Shown here piece after piece: positions 1 through 12,710 of a stretch of DNA of 64,000 bases (position 1 is its first letter; each line of letters begins with the position of its first letter). The stretch comes from Moringa oleifera (Eukaryota > Streptophyta > Magnoliopsida > Brassicales > Moringaceae), in the NCBI GenBank assembly GCA_021397835.1, contig JAJFZO010000747.1, positions 7,708,501 to 7,772,500 on the forward strand. Direction: 5' to 3'. A program made the position numbers and the translations under genes. Below the pieces are notes generated by a model. That model did no database searches, had not been told where the DNA came from, and saw only the letters and a list, made by a program, of their open reading frames with translations.

Positions 1-646
1 GTTAAAAGGGAGCTCACTAGCTGCACTGAGAGTATACGAGTGCTAAAACACGTTGCTTGGCACATACTACTAACCATAATCTCAATAATGATGTCTCCAT
101 GAATGTATTAAAGGCTCGGGCTTTAATCATCGTCACTATCCGTGTTGGTTTACACCCTGAGTCGATCAGATGGACTGACTTACACTATTCACTTTCAATC
201 ATGGTGCATCGTCGACCCTATCCTTTCCCTCTTGATAATTTTAAGCACTTGTTGACTTTCGTTTCAAAATACTTTTCATCTTTCCTTCATTGTACTTGTT
301 CGTTATTGATCTCTTACTCTTATTTAGGCTTAGATGAAATTAACTACCTGATTAGGACTGCATTCTTGAACAACCAGATTCATCGATAATGCCTCGTGGT
401 GTGACAATATTCGAGTGAGATGGGCTCTTACCATCTCTGGCGCCTTTTTTCAAGGGACTTGGGCCTTAATCCATCGTTGAGGACACTTCTCTATACTACA
501 ATTTAAGTGCCAAGGGCGTTTGATTTTTGAGCTTGCCTTTTCTCATTTTGCTCGCCATCAATAAGAGAATCCTTGTTAGTTTCTTTTTCTTCACTTATTG
601 ATTTGCTTGAACTTAATGGATGGTTTTTCCTGACATGTGGTCGCAT
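1..646 (-). pseudogene. 25S rRNA pseudogene, 5' part (copy A)
   Basis: Read on the minus strand, this matches the 5' end of plant 25S rRNA. It runs from a decayed start near 646 through the stretch that normally reads AAGCATATCAATAAGCGGAG (here near 585-615) and the GTAGTCTGGAGAAG-like block near 500, to about nucleotide 560 of 25S, where the window begins. Most differences are G-to-A or C-to-T. Being open at the window edge, its 3' extent is unknown. ITS2 and 5.8S follow at higher coordinates in the expected order. Decay throughout makes a functional copy very unlikely. Confidence 0.9.
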
Positions 647-859
647 CTTGATTGGTTGATCACAGGTACATGAGCCATGAGGGAGCTATGTGCACATGAA
701 GGAGCACGAGGTATTTTTTACCATTGCCAAGTCGTGATGCGGCATAGTTCAAGACTCAATTTTAGGCCCACTACTAGCAAGAGGTGCATGGGAGGCCAAT
801 ATCTATCGAGGTATTCCTTTTTCTTCCAAAAGTGATAGGGGTCGAGGGCGACGGTGCGT
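647..859 (-). other. ITS2 spacer, copy A
   Basis: This interval lies between recognisable 5.8S and 25S sequence on the minus strand, so it is ITS2 by position. Its length of about 210 bp is normal for plant ITS2. I see no further feature in it. Confidence 0.75.
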
Positions 860-1018
860 GACACCCAAGTAGACATGCCTTAAGCCTGATGGCTTTGGGT
901 GTAACTGGTGTTCAAAGACTTGATGGTTCACGAGATTTTGTAATTCACATGAAGTATCCATTTTACTATATTTTCCATCAATGCAAGATCCCAAATATCC
1001 ATTATCAAAAGTCATTTT
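860..1018 (-). pseudogene. 5.8S rRNA pseudogene (copy A)
   Basis: On the minus strand the order of conserved 5.8S blocks is kept: an AATGGATAT block near the 5' end, TTGCATTGATG-like sequence, GTGAATTACAAAATCTCGTG, then AACCATCAAGTCTTTGAAC and GGGTGTCACGCACC at the 3' end. Canonical bases are replaced in many places; for example, the block normally reading GAATTGCAGAATCC is altered. The length of about 159 nt is close to the usual 160 nt. An open reading frame across it is fortuitous. Confidence 0.92.
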
Positions 1019-1245
1019 AGATATTTAGGGATGGCATGGTCACCTGCCACACATTGAGATTGAGTGACTGGGGCGTACTCACTCATTTCAGTTCTTTGGC
1101 ACATTCCAAATTGTGTGTGACAAGGGCCTTGGGTGTGAGCTCATGAACCATTATCATGCGAAGGATAAGGGGTTTGAAAGCCTTTCGCCCTTCAAGCGTG
1201 TTTACAACATGTTCGTGTGTTGTTTTGCTAAACGAGCTTTAATAA
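1019..1245 (-). other. ITS1 spacer, copy A
   Basis: The interval is bounded by the 3' end of 18S and the 5' end of 5.8S on the minus strand. Its length of about 227 bp fits plant ITS1. It is assigned by position only. Confidence 0.75.
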
Positions 1246-2610
1246 TGATCTTTCTACAGGTTCACTTATGAAAACCTTATTATTACTTCTCCTTTATCTA
1301 AATGATAAGGTTCAGTGCACTTTTCACAATGTTATAAGTGACGAATTGCCCATGTCGTCGCGATCCAAACACTTTACCAAACCATTCAATCAGTCGGCGT
1401 AACGAGCGATGTGTACAAAGGGCAGAGACGTACTTAACACGAGCTGATGACTCACACTTACTAGAAATTCCTCATTCAAGATTACAATTGCAATGATCTA
1501 TCCTTATCATGATGAAATTTCAATGATTACCTGAGCTAGTTAGCTAAGGCTATAAACTCATTGAATACATTAATGTAGCACGCATGCGACCTTGAACATC
1601 TAAGGGCATCATAGACCTATTATTGCATCATAATTCCTTGGCCTAAATGGCCATAGCTCCTCTAAGAAGCTAGGCATGGAGGGTAACCTCCACGTAGCTA
1701 GTTATTAGGTTGAGGTCTCGTTTGTTGATGAAATTAACAAGATAAATCGCTCCACTGATTCAAAACAACCATGCATCTTACCCATAAAATCAAGAAAGAG
1801 CTCTCAGTTTATCAATCTTTACTATGTTTCGACTTGATAAGTCTCCCCATGTTAAGTCAAATTAAACCGTAAGCTCCACTCTTGGTAGTGCCATTAAGTC
1901 AATTCCTTTAACTTTCAACCTTACGACTATACTCCCCCTGGAACCCAACGACCTTGATTTCTCATAATGTGCCAAGAGAGTCTTAATAGTAACATCCATT
2001 GATACCTTATCAACATTATTTATGTTGAGACAAAGATGGTATTTGATAGTTTTTAAGCCCCTACAATTAATGAAAACATCCTTGGCAAATGATTTTACAG
2101 TTGTTCTCTTTAATATATTTAAGAATTTCATATTTGACTATGAATTATAAGTGCCCCCGACTGTCCCTTTGAATCATTACTCCGATCTCGAAGGCCAATA
2201 GACTAGGACCAAAATCCTTTGATGTTATTTTATGCTAATGTATCTAGAGTGTAGGCTTGCTTTAAGTACTCTAATTATAAAGTAATAGTGCTTGAGGAAC
2301 AACTAAAAAAATTAAGGCCAAGAGCGCTTTGTTAGTTGTAGAGATGAGCAAAATGATGCACACCATAGGTGGACTAACTAACCTATCCCAAGGTCCAACT
2401 ACGAGCTTTTTAATTGTAATAACTTAAATAACACTATTAGAGCTAGACTTATCACGGCTACTAGCACTGGACTTACCTTTCAATGGATCCTCGTTAAGGG
2501 ATTTAGATTGTATTCATTCTAATTACTAGACTTAAAAAGCTCAATATTGTTATTTATTATCACAACCTCAATATGGCAGGATTAGGTAATTTGCACGCAT
2601 GCTTTTACTA
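1246..2610 (-). pseudogene. 18S rRNA pseudogene, 5'-truncated (copy A)
   Basis: The minus strand reads as 18S rRNA from its 3' end (GTAGGTGAACCTGCAGAAGG-like sequence near 1246-1270) back to about nucleotide 430-460. The block normally reading CGCAAATTACCC is near 2585-2600. About 430 nt of the 5' end are missing and the sequence passes directly into the spacer-type repeat array. The universal decoding-site stretch TTGTACACACCGCCCGTC is mutated near 1395-1420 (ACACATCGC instead of ACACACCGC). The same truncation point occurs in the plus-strand copy at about 12711, so both derive from one broken ancestor. The breakpoint is accurate to some tens of bases. Confidence 0.93.
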
Positions 2611-5600
2611 ATTACTAAATTCGTAGATCCTGTGCAGTTGTATCGTAGGCCTTGTGCCCATGTCATGCCTACTAAGGCCAATCATGTCCTACTTTCTATG
2701 CCCATGGATCAGGAGACACAGCACTCGTGTTATGTTCGCTGGGCATATGATCGAGGGATGTAGTGACGAGGGGCTCGTTGGCATGGGTGCTCTTGGCTTA
2801 GTTGGCATGCCTATTGGGTCACTTATGGCTTGCCTCCTTTATTCATGGACCAAGTAATGCAGTGCTTGTAGCATGGTCGCTAGGGATACGATCGAGAAAT
2901 ATAGTGATGAGGTGCTGGCTCGTGTAAAGCGCCTTTGGCTTGGCCAACATGCTAGTGCCACCTAACGTTGGTCCTTATACCTAGGCCATGCCTACTACGG
3001 GCAGCTATGGCTTACCTTCCATGCCTATTAACAAAGTCACTTGACCCTTATGGCGCACTTGCTAGGTCGTATAGGGCAACCTTGGCTTGGTTGGCATGCC
3101 TTGAGCAACCTCACTGTGGGCCTTATGCCCATATCATGCCTGCTAGGGTAGCCATGGTTGGCCCTCTGTGCCCATGGACAAGGCAATGAGATGATCGTGG
3201 CATGCTTGTTAGGCACGTGATAGACGGACATAGCGATAATGGGCTTGCTTACGTAAAGTGCCTTTGGCTTGATTGGCGTGCCCAATGCAACCTCACGCTT
3301 GGCCTCATGTTAATGCCGTGTCTACTGGAAGTAGTTGTGGCTTGCCTTCGATGCCCATGGTCTAAGCAATGTGATGGTTATGGCATGCTAGTTAGCGATG
3401 AGGGTTTAGTTAACGTGGGGTGCCTTTGGCTTGCCTCGCGCGCCCTATGCTGTAGTGCGCTAGGCCTTATGGCTATGTCACACTTACTAAGGGAAGCTAT
3501 GACTTATCCCCCATGCCCATGGATCAACTAATGCGACACTCATGGCAAGCACATAGGAACATGATCGAGGGACATAGTGACTAGAATCGAGCTTGCGTGA
3601 GGCGCACTTGGCTTAGCTGGCACACCTTTTGTGGCCATGACTTGGCCTTGCACCCATGCTATGCCTATAGGGGGTAACTGTGACTTGTCTCCCATGCCCA
3701 TAGACTAAGTGACGCAACCCTCATGGCACATTTATTAGGCACCCGACTAAGGGATGTGACAATGAAGGTCTTACTCACGAGGGGTGCCTTTTGCATGGCT
3801 GGCACACCTTGTTTGCCTTCCACCTATGTCATGCTTAATAGGTTATTATGGCTTACCTTATGTGCCATGAAATAGGTGATACAATACTGGTGGCGCGCTA
3901 GCAGGGAACACTATCGAGGGACGAAGCTATAAGGATCTTACTCGTGTGGGGGTCAATGGCTTTGTTGGATTGCCCTATGCGGTCGCACACTAGGCCTTGT
4001 AGCCTTATTGTGCTTGCTTAGGGGCATCCGTGGCTTAACTTCTGCGGCCATGGACTAGATGATGTGACACTCAGGGCACACTGTTTAGGCACACGATCGA
4101 GGGAAGCAGTGACGATGATCTTGCTCGCGTGGGCCACCCATGGCTTGGCTAAGGCTTCTTATGCGATTACATACCAGTCCTTAGGCCCATGCCATGCTTT
4201 CCGGGGGGAGGCATGGCTTACCTCCTATGCCTATGGACCAGGTGACGCGATCCTTATCGCACGGTCGCTAACCACAAGATTCAAGGACATGGCGAAGAAG
4301 GGCGAGCTAGCTCAGGGCCTTGTGCCTATGTCATGTCTGCTGGGCCAGGCATGGCTTGGCTTTTGTGCCCATGGATTAGGTGACATGGCTTTCATGGCAT
4401 GTTCACTAGGCACATGATGGAAGGATGTAGCGATAAGAGTTTGGCTCACGTGGAGCACCCTTTGCTTAGCTAGTGCACCTTTTGTGACCGCAGGCTAGGC
4501 CTTGCGCCCATGCCATGACTATTAAAAGCAACAGTGGCTTGCTTTTCGTGCCAATTGACTAGGTGACATAATGCTCGTGGCGCGCTTGTTAGGCACGCGA
4601 TTGTCAGTTTTAGCGATGAGTGTTCAACTTGCATGGGGAGCCTTCAGATTTATTGGTGCGCCTTTTGCAATAGCACCTTGAGCCTTTTTCCCATGTAATG
4701 CCTACTTGCATCGACCGTGGCTTGCCACCCATGCTCATGGACTAGGCAACATAGCGATTGTGGCACATTCACTAAGCACATGATCGAGGGATGTAGTAAG
4801 TAAGGTCTTATTCGTGTAGGGCACTTATGGCTTGGCTTGCACTCCCTGTGCAGTCACACACATTGGGCTTGCATCAATGTTGCACACTTTTTACATATGT
4901 CATAGAGGGACATTGGTACAAGTAGCTAACTTACGTTGAGTGCCCTTGGCTTCGCTAGCGCATGCTGTGGGGCCACATAGGGGCTCTTACACCTAAGTTG
5001 TTCCTATTAGGGGCAGCCATGGCTTGCTTCTTATGCTAGGGGACTAGGCGTTATGGTGGTCATGGCATGCGCGCTAGGCACATGATTGAGGGACATAATG
5101 ATGAGGGGATGGCTCAAGTGTCACCATTAGCTTAGTTGGCGCGACCTAAGTAGCCACATGTTAAGCCTTTTGTTTAAGCCGTGCCTACTAAAGGTAGCCA
5201 TGGCTTGGCCTTAGTGCCTATGAACTAGGTAACTTATTGCTTGTGGCACGCTCATTCTTACCTAATCGATGGACATAGGGACAAAGGTCTCGTGTAGGGC
5301 ACCCATAGCTTGGCTGCCATGCCTTGTGTGGCTGCACACTAGACCTTATACCCATGTCACACCTATTAAGGGTAGTCATGCCTTGTCTCACATACCCATG
5401 GTCTAAGAACACGAGGCTTGTGGAACACTCATTAGGCATAAGATTAACGGACATTGGGATTAAGGGCTAGCCCGTTCGGGGGCCCTTGATTTTGTTGGAG
5501 CACTGCGTAATCATGTACTGGCACTTGCGTCCATGCCATGATCACTAGGGCTAGTCATGGCTTGTTTCTTGTGCCCATGGACTAGGCAATAAGATGGAGG

Positions 5601-8600
5601 GACATAACAATTAGGGTGTTGCTAGAGTGGGCAAACCTTGGCTAGCGCACCCTCCACGATTGCACGTTAGGCCTTGTACCCATGCCATTTTAGTTAGGGG
5701 TAGTCATTGCTTACCTCTTGTGCTGATAGGCTAGGATACATGATGCTCCTAGCATTCTCATGGGGCACATGATCAAAAGATGTAACGAGATGGGTTTAGC
5801 TTGCTTATGGCGCCCTTGGCTTGGTTAGTGCACTATATGCGGTAGCCTATTGGTCCTTGCGCCTATGTCATGCCTACGAGGGGGCAGTCGTGGTTTGCTT
5901 CATGTGCCCATTGACTAAGTGACACGATGCTGTTGGCACGCTCATTGGGCACAAAATCCAAGGACATAACGACAAGGATTTAGCTCGCTAGTAATGCCCT
6001 TGGCTCTGCTAGTTACCTATGTGGGTACGTGCCGGGTTTTGCGCCCATGTTGTGCCTATTAGAGACTATCATGGATTGCCTCCCGTGTCCATGTACCAAT
6101 GACCAGATGCCTGTAGGATGTTCGTTGGGTACATGATCGAAAGACGTAGATGTGAAGGGATGGCTTCTGCGAGGCGCCTTTCACTTGGCTGGCCCATGCT
6201 GTGCAGCTACATGCTAGGCCTCATGCCCATGCCATGCTTGTTAGTGGTAGCCATGGCTTACCTCTTGTGCCCATGGCCTAGGCATCACAATAGTCATGGC
6301 ATACTTGCTGTGTAAACAATCGAGGGACGTAGTAACGAGGGCCTGGCTCATGTGGGGTTCTTTTGGCTTAGTTGGCATGCCCTGTGCGGCCACATGTTGG
6401 GTCGTCCGCTCATGCCGTGCTTATTAAGGATAACCATGGCTTACTACTCGTGCCCATGGACTAGACAATATGCAGTTTATGACACGCTCACTAGGTACAA
6501 GATCGAGGCATGTAATGACGAAAGGCTAACTCACGTGTAGCGCCTTTGGCCTTATTGGCGCGCTCTATCTAGTCGCAAGCTGGGCCTTACGCCTATGCCG
6601 TGCTAGTTGGGGGTAATAATGGCTAACCTCCCGTACCCATGGTTCAAGCAATATGGCACTCATGGCATGCTTGCTAGCTCATGTTCGAGGGATGTAATGA
6701 TGAGAGGTAGGGTCATGTGGGGTACCCTTAGCTTGGTTGGTGTGCCCTTTAAGATCGCACACTAGGCCTTATGCTCATGTTCTTTTTGTTAGGGGCAAGC
6801 TCAGATTGCCTTCTGTGCCTACCTACGAGGCGACATGGTGCTCATGGCATTTTTGTTGGGCACACCATCGAGGGACATAGCTAGGATTGGCTTACTAACA
6901 CAAGGAGCCATGGGCTGGCAGGCTTGCCCTATATAGCCATATACAGGGCCTTACATCCAAGTCGTCCCTACTAGGTGCAGTTGTGGCTTGCATTTTATGC
7001 CTATAAACTAGGCAACAGAGCGCTCGTGGCACGCTCGCTGGGCACATGATCCAAGGACATAGTGACGATGGTCTAGCTCATGTGGGAGGCCCTTGGCTGG
7101 GCTTACCCACCTTTTGCGGCCATACGATGGGAGTTACGCCCATGTCATGTAGGTTAGGGGAAATCATGCCCTTTTTGGCCACATGCTAGGTTTTGCACCC
7201 ATGCCATGCTTGTTGGGGGTAGTCGTTGCTTGCCTCTCGTGCCCATAGACGAGGCGACATGATGCTTGTGGCACACTCGCTGAACACAAGATTGAAGGAC
7301 ATGGAGATGAAGGGCTGGTTCGTGTGAGGGACCCATGGCTTAGTTCGTGCACCCCATGCGGTCTCCTACTAGGCCTGCTTCCAATGCCATACTTATTGGG
7401 GATAATAATGGCTTGCCTTCTATGCCTATGGATCAGGCAATGCGATGTTGATGGCCTGTTTGCTGGGCATAAAATAAAGGGATATACCGATAAGGGGTTA
7501 ACTCGCGTATGGTGCCTTTAGCTTGGTTGGGGCACCTTGTGCTATCTATGGTTAGGCCTTTTTCCCAAGCCATGCCTATTAGGGAAACTCATGGCTTATG
7601 TAGCATGCCCATGGTCGAACAACATGGTGCTTATGGGACGCTTGCTGGGCATTTGAAGGAGTAACATAGCAGCGATAGGCTAGCTCATGTGGGGCACACT
7701 TGGCTTGGTAGATGCTCCATGTTAGACGGCATGTTGGCCTTTCAGCCATGTTGACATTATTGACCGCAGCTGGGGCTTGCCTCCCATGGCCATGGTTTGG
7801 TTGACGCGATGCTTATGGCATGCTTACTAGGATCACGATCGAAGGACGTAACAATGAGTGGTTGGCTCACGTAGGGTACCTATGGCTTGGCTCACTCGCC
7901 CAATATGGCCACATATTGGGCCTTTTGCTTAAGTCGTACCTACTATGGGTAACCATGGCTTCCCTCCCATGCCCATGGGCCATGAAATGTGATGCTTATG
8001 GCAACTAGATAGCACTTGATCGACGGACGTAGCAACAAAGGGCTCATTTGCATGGGGTTCCCTTTCCTTAACTAGCACGCCATGTATGCCTACATGCTAG
8101 GCCTTGTGCCCATGTCATACTTCTTGGGGGCTACTGTGGTCTAGTCCCATGCCCATGGACTAGGTCATGTGACTCTCATGACATGCTCGCTGGGTACATA
8201 ATAGAGGGTTAGCGATAAAAGGCTCGCTGCCATAGAGCGCCTTTAGCTTTATTGGCGCATCCTGTGTGGCAGAACGCAAGGCTTTCTACCCAAGCAATGC
8301 CTACTAGGGGTAGCCGTGCTTTACCTCTCATTCTCATTATTGAGGTGATGCTGATCACGTAGCATGCTTGGTGGTCACCGATTGGAGTTGTAGTGACATA
8401 GGGCTAGCTCGCGTGAGGTGCCTTTGGCTTGGCTCAAGCCTCTTGTGCGGCTCTACATAGGGCCATGCACCAAACCTGTACTTGCAAAGGGCATTCGTGG
8501 CTTGTTCCTTATACCCATGGACCACGCGACAAAATGCTCATGGGACACTTGTTAGGCACATAATCAAGGGACATAGCGATACGGGTTTGGCTCTCGTGGG

Positions 8601-10400
8601 GTACCCTTGGCTTGGTTGGTGCATTTTTTGCTATCGCATGGTGGGCCTTATACTTAAGCCATGCCTATAATGGGGCAACCGTGGCTTGCCAACCATGCCC
8701 ATGGACCAAGCGACACAGTGCTCATGGCATGCCTATTGGGCATATAATCGAGGGAAGTAAAGATGAGGAGTTGGCTTGGGTGGGGTGCCAGTAGCTTGGC
8801 TAGCATGCCGTTTGTGGTCACATGCTGGGCCCTATGCCTAGATCATACTCATATAGGGTAATCGGGGGCCTGCCTTTCATGCCTAAGGACCAAGTGATGA
8901 CATTCATGTGCTATGCTTATTGGGCACATGAAGGATGGACGTAACATGGAGGGTTTGGCTCATGTGGATGCCTTTCGCATGGCTTACATGCCCTCAGCAA
9001 CTACATGTTGGGCCATGAGCTCAAGTCATGCCTACTAAAGGAGATTATGGCTTACACCTCGTGTCCATCGACCAGGCAACATGACACTCGTGGCATGCTC
9101 ACTGGGCGCATGATCTTGGGGCATAGTAATGAGTGGGTGTCTCGCACGAGCACCATTGGCTTGATTGTCACACCCCTTGCATCCACATGCTAGTACTTGC
9201 TCCAATGTCGTACCTACTGGGGCCAATCGTGGCATGCTTCTTATGCCAATGGACTAGGCAGTACGATGCTTAAGGCACACTCATCAAGCACTCGATCGAG
9301 GGACATAACAATTAAGGTCTTGCTCGCGTGGGGCACCCTTAGCTGGCGCATCTTCAATAGTCGTACGTTAGGCCTTGCACCCATCCCATTCCAGTTAGGA
9401 GTAGTCGTTGCTTACCTTTCGTGCCAATGGGCTAGGCAATGCAATGCTCGCGGCACGTTAGTGGGGCACAAATCGAAGGACGTAGCATCATGGGTTTGGC
9501 AAAATTATAGCACCCTTGGCTTAGTTAGCGCATGATGTGCGACAACACACTAGGCCCTACATCTATGCCGTACCTACTAGGGGAAGCTGTGGCTTACTTC
9601 CCTTGCCATGGACCAGGTGAAGTGATGCTTGGGCCATGCTTACTGGGCACATAATCGAGGGACATAGTGTTTTGAGGATTTAGCTTGCTAATGGCGCTTT
9701 TAGCTTCGTTGTCATAGCCTATGCGACTGCACGCTGGGCCTTGCACTCATTTCATGCCATCTGAGGGTTGTCATGGCTTTCTTCCCTTGTCCATGGACGA
9801 TGTGATGCTCGTGGCATGATTATTGGTCACACGATCGAGGGATATGGCTACAATGGACTGGCTTATATGGGATGCCCTTAGTATGGCTGGCTCATGATGT
9901 GTGGCTTCACACTAGGCCTAGTGCCCATGCGATGCCTATTGCGAGTAACAATGGCTTATCTCTTGTGCCAATGGACTATGCGTCATGGCAGTCATGGCAC
10001 GCTTGCTGAGCTTATGATTAAGGGATGTAGCGATGAGGGGTTAATTCTTGTGGGGGGGCTTTTTGCTTGGCTAATGCACCCTATGCAGCTACACACTATG
10101 CTTTCAGCTTTTATCATGTCTAGTAAGGGCAATTGTGGCTTGTTACTAGTTCCCATGGACAAGATGACATGGCAATCATGGCATGCTCACTTGGCACAAG
10201 ATCGACGGACTTAGCGTCGAAGGGCTAGCTTATGTGAAACACCCTTGTCTTTGGTAGTGCGCCCTGTGTAGTTGCACGCTAGGCCTTGTGCCCATTTTAT
10301 GATAGTTGGGGATGGTCCAAGTGACGTGGCACTTGTGGCATGCTCTGTAAAGCATGTTCAAGGGGTGTAACAACGAGGGGCGATGTCGTGTGGGGCACCC
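2611..10400 (-). repeat. Long tandem array of ~170-bp spacer subrepeats (array 1)
   Basis: About 45 diverged monomers lie in tandem. Landmark motifs recur every 140-190 bp, on average about 169 bp over 2701-4733: GATCGAGGGA, CTTGGCTTGG, GGCCTTGCGCCCATG, CATGCCTACTAGGGG and CCCATGGACTAGG. The monomer matches the repeats that follow 25S 3' ends elsewhere in the window (10996, 26758), which marks it as an intergenic-spacer subrepeat. It is in minus orientation, consistent with the 18S on its left. It contains no gene; short open frames in it are chance products of GC-rich repeats. Confidence 0.88.
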
Positions 10401-10800
10401 TTTATCCTATTGATGCCTGCGTCGCAATAGTAACTCAACTTAATAAAAGAGGAACCATTGATTCGCAGAATTGATCATCGCACTTGATTGAAAAGCCAGT
10501 GATGTGAAGTTACCAAGTGTTGGATTATGACTGAACGCCTCTAAGTCAGAATCCAAGCTAGAAGTAATGCATGCCTATATCCCTCGATTGTCGACCTATA
10601 ATAAGGGCTTGTCGGCTCCCAAAGGCACATGTTGTTGGCCATGCTCGCTTGTGCAACCTTTAAGTAATATTCCCACCAAGTGAAGGATAAAATCCTTTAC
10701 AAATAACTTAAATATGTGATGGGGTATCGTAAGTGGAAAAGTGGCCTTGTAGCTATGATCCACTGAGATTTAACCCTTTGTCGCTTTGATTCGTGCCTCC
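10401..10800 (+). pseudogene. 25S rRNA 3'-end fragment
   Basis: The sequence begins at the 25S block normally reading CCCTACTGATGCCCGCGTCG and continues to the 3' end of the gene (GATCCACTGAGATT near 10757, then a decayed CTTTGTCGCT stretch). The universal sarcin-ricin loop AGTACGAGAGGAACC is destroyed at 10441-10456, where the part before AGAGGAACC reads AATAA. The fragment abuts the minus-oriented array at 10400, so an inversion or ectopic junction lies there. Confidence 0.92.
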
Positions 10801-10995
10801 ATCTTCACTCTAACAATAGTTGTCCCTCTATTTTAGACCATCAATACCATAAGGTTTGAACTTGTTCCTTGAAATAAAGACTCAGGCAAAAGAGGCAACC
10901 CTCTTAGGCTTGTAGAGAATGAGGAACACAAGAAAAAACACCCGATATCTATAAGCCTTGGGGAACCAAGTGTTACACTAAGGAAATTAATAAAA
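10801..10995 (+). other. 3' external spacer after 25S
   Basis: A stretch shared after every 25S 3' end in the window (compare 26551-26757, 41081-41300, 49931-50110). Common blocks include GACCATCAATACCAT-like and GGGGAACCAAGTGTTAC-like sequence. It is the transcribed or immediate non-transcribed 3' spacer and leads directly into subrepeats. Confidence 0.7.
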
Positions 10996-12710
10996 ATTTG
11001 CCCCACGAGTGTACGCACAGCAAGTGTGCCATAAGCACAACGACAATGGTCATGGGAGGCAAGCCATGGCTATTTTCAGTAGGCACAGCATGGGTGGAAG
11101 GCCTAGCATGCAGCCGCACAAGGCCCGTCAGCCAAGCCAAAGGTGCCTCACACGAACTAGCCCTTCGTCACTACGTCCATCAATCATATGCCAAGCGAGC
11201 ATACTACAAGCACTGCATCACCTAGTCCATGGGCACTAGAGGCAAGCCACGATTGCCCCTAGTAGGCATGGCATGGGCACAAAGCCCTGTGTGCAGCTAC
11301 ACAAGGTGTGCTAGCTAAGCCAAAGGCACCCTGCGCGGGTCAGCCCTTTATCACTACATCCCTCGATCTTGTGCCAAATGAGCATGCCAAGAGCATTACG
11401 TCACCTATAACATTGACATGGGAGGCAAGCCAAGATTACCTTGAGCACGCACAGTATAAGCATAAGGCCTAGCATCTAGCCGCACAAGGTGCAACAATTA
11501 AGCCTAAGGCACCCCACGTGAGTCAACCCCTCATTTCTACGTCCCTTGATCATGTGCCTAATTGGCATGGCATAATCATTGCGTCACTTGGTCTGTTTGC
11601 TCCAAAGATAAGCAATGGCCATCCCTAGTAGGTAAGGCATAGGCAAAAGGCCCAGCGTGTTATCGCACAAGGTACACAAACTAAGCCAAGGGTGCCCCAT
11701 TTGAGCTACCCCTCATCGCTACGTCCCTCGATCATATGACAACGAGCAATGCCATGAGAACCGTGTTGCCTATACCATTGGCATGGAATGTAAGCCACAG
11801 TTGTCCTTAGTAGATATGACATGGGTGCAAGGCCTAGTGTGCTACCACATAGGGCGCACCATACGAGCCCGCCTTTCATTGTTACATCCCTAGAATGTGT
11901 GCCCTATGAGAGTGCCACGAGAATCATATTGCCTTGTCCATGGCCAGGAGAGGTAACCCATACCTACCTAGCAAGCATGACATACGTGTAAGGCCCAGCG
12001 TGCGACCACACAACATGCTCCAACTAAGCTAATGGAGCCTTATATGAGCTTGCCCTTTCTTACAACATCCCTTGATTATGTACCCAGCAAGTGTGCCCAG
12101 CAAGTGTGCCCAACAAGTGTGCCATGAACTCCATGTTGCCTAGACCATCAGCATGAAAGGCAAGCCACAGTTATTGCCAATAGGCATAAGACCCCATGTG
12201 TGACTGCATAAAGCATGCTGGCCAACCTAATGGCATCCCATGTGAGCTAGACCATAGTTGCTAAGTCCCTCAATCATGTGCCTAACAAATGCACCATTAG
12301 CACTTGTTGTCTAGACTATTGACACTAAAGGTAAGCCATGACTACCTTTAGTAGGCATGGCATGGGTGCAAAGTGTAACATACGACCCCATAGGCCGCAG
12401 CCAAATGTGCCCTATGGGAGCTAGCCCCTGATTGGTACGTCCCTTGATCGTGTACCCCACGAGCATGCCATGGTTGCCCCTCGCAAGCATTCCATTGGTG
12501 CAAGGCCTAGCATGTGGCTGCATAGGGGGTGCACTAACCATGCCAAGGGTGCCTCATGCCAGTTAGCCCATCATCACTACGTCCCTCTATTGTGTGCCTA
12601 GCAAGCCTGCCATGAGTGTTGCGTTGCTTAGTCTATGGGAACAAGAGGTAAGCCATGTCTATCATTAATAAGCATGGCATGGGCGTAAGGCCTAACATAT
12701 AATTATGTAG
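10996..12710 (+). repeat. Spacer subrepeat array 2, plus orientation
   Basis: About ten monomers of the 170-bp subrepeat, here reading CCTCGATCATGTGCC, CCATGGGCATGGGAG, CAAGCCATGGCT and GCCAAGCCAAGGG in that order. It follows a 25S 3' spacer and runs straight into truncated 18S at about 12711, so promoter, 5' external spacer and 18S 5' end are missing. At 12082-12130 a short GTGTGCCCAGCAA-type block is repeated three times, a local slippage expansion. Confidence 0.87.

Noticed and set aside
803..1015. A 70-codon minus-strand frame
   Set aside because: It lies across the 5.8S pseudogene and part of ITS2 of copy A; an rRNA-derived sequence, not a protein gene.
1862..2131. An 89-codon minus-strand frame
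   Set aside because: Entirely inside the 18S pseudogene of copy A.
2654..10214. Many open frames of 60-117 codons in array 1 and similar ones in the other arrays
   Set aside because: They recur with the repeat period in several frames and on both strands, share no recognisable domain, and arise from GC-rich, stop-poor monomers. Not genes.
2611..10400. Regular repeats that might suggest a CRISPR array
   Set aside because: The whole 170-bp unit repeats with no unique spacers, and the context is plant rDNA. A CRISPR reading is excluded.
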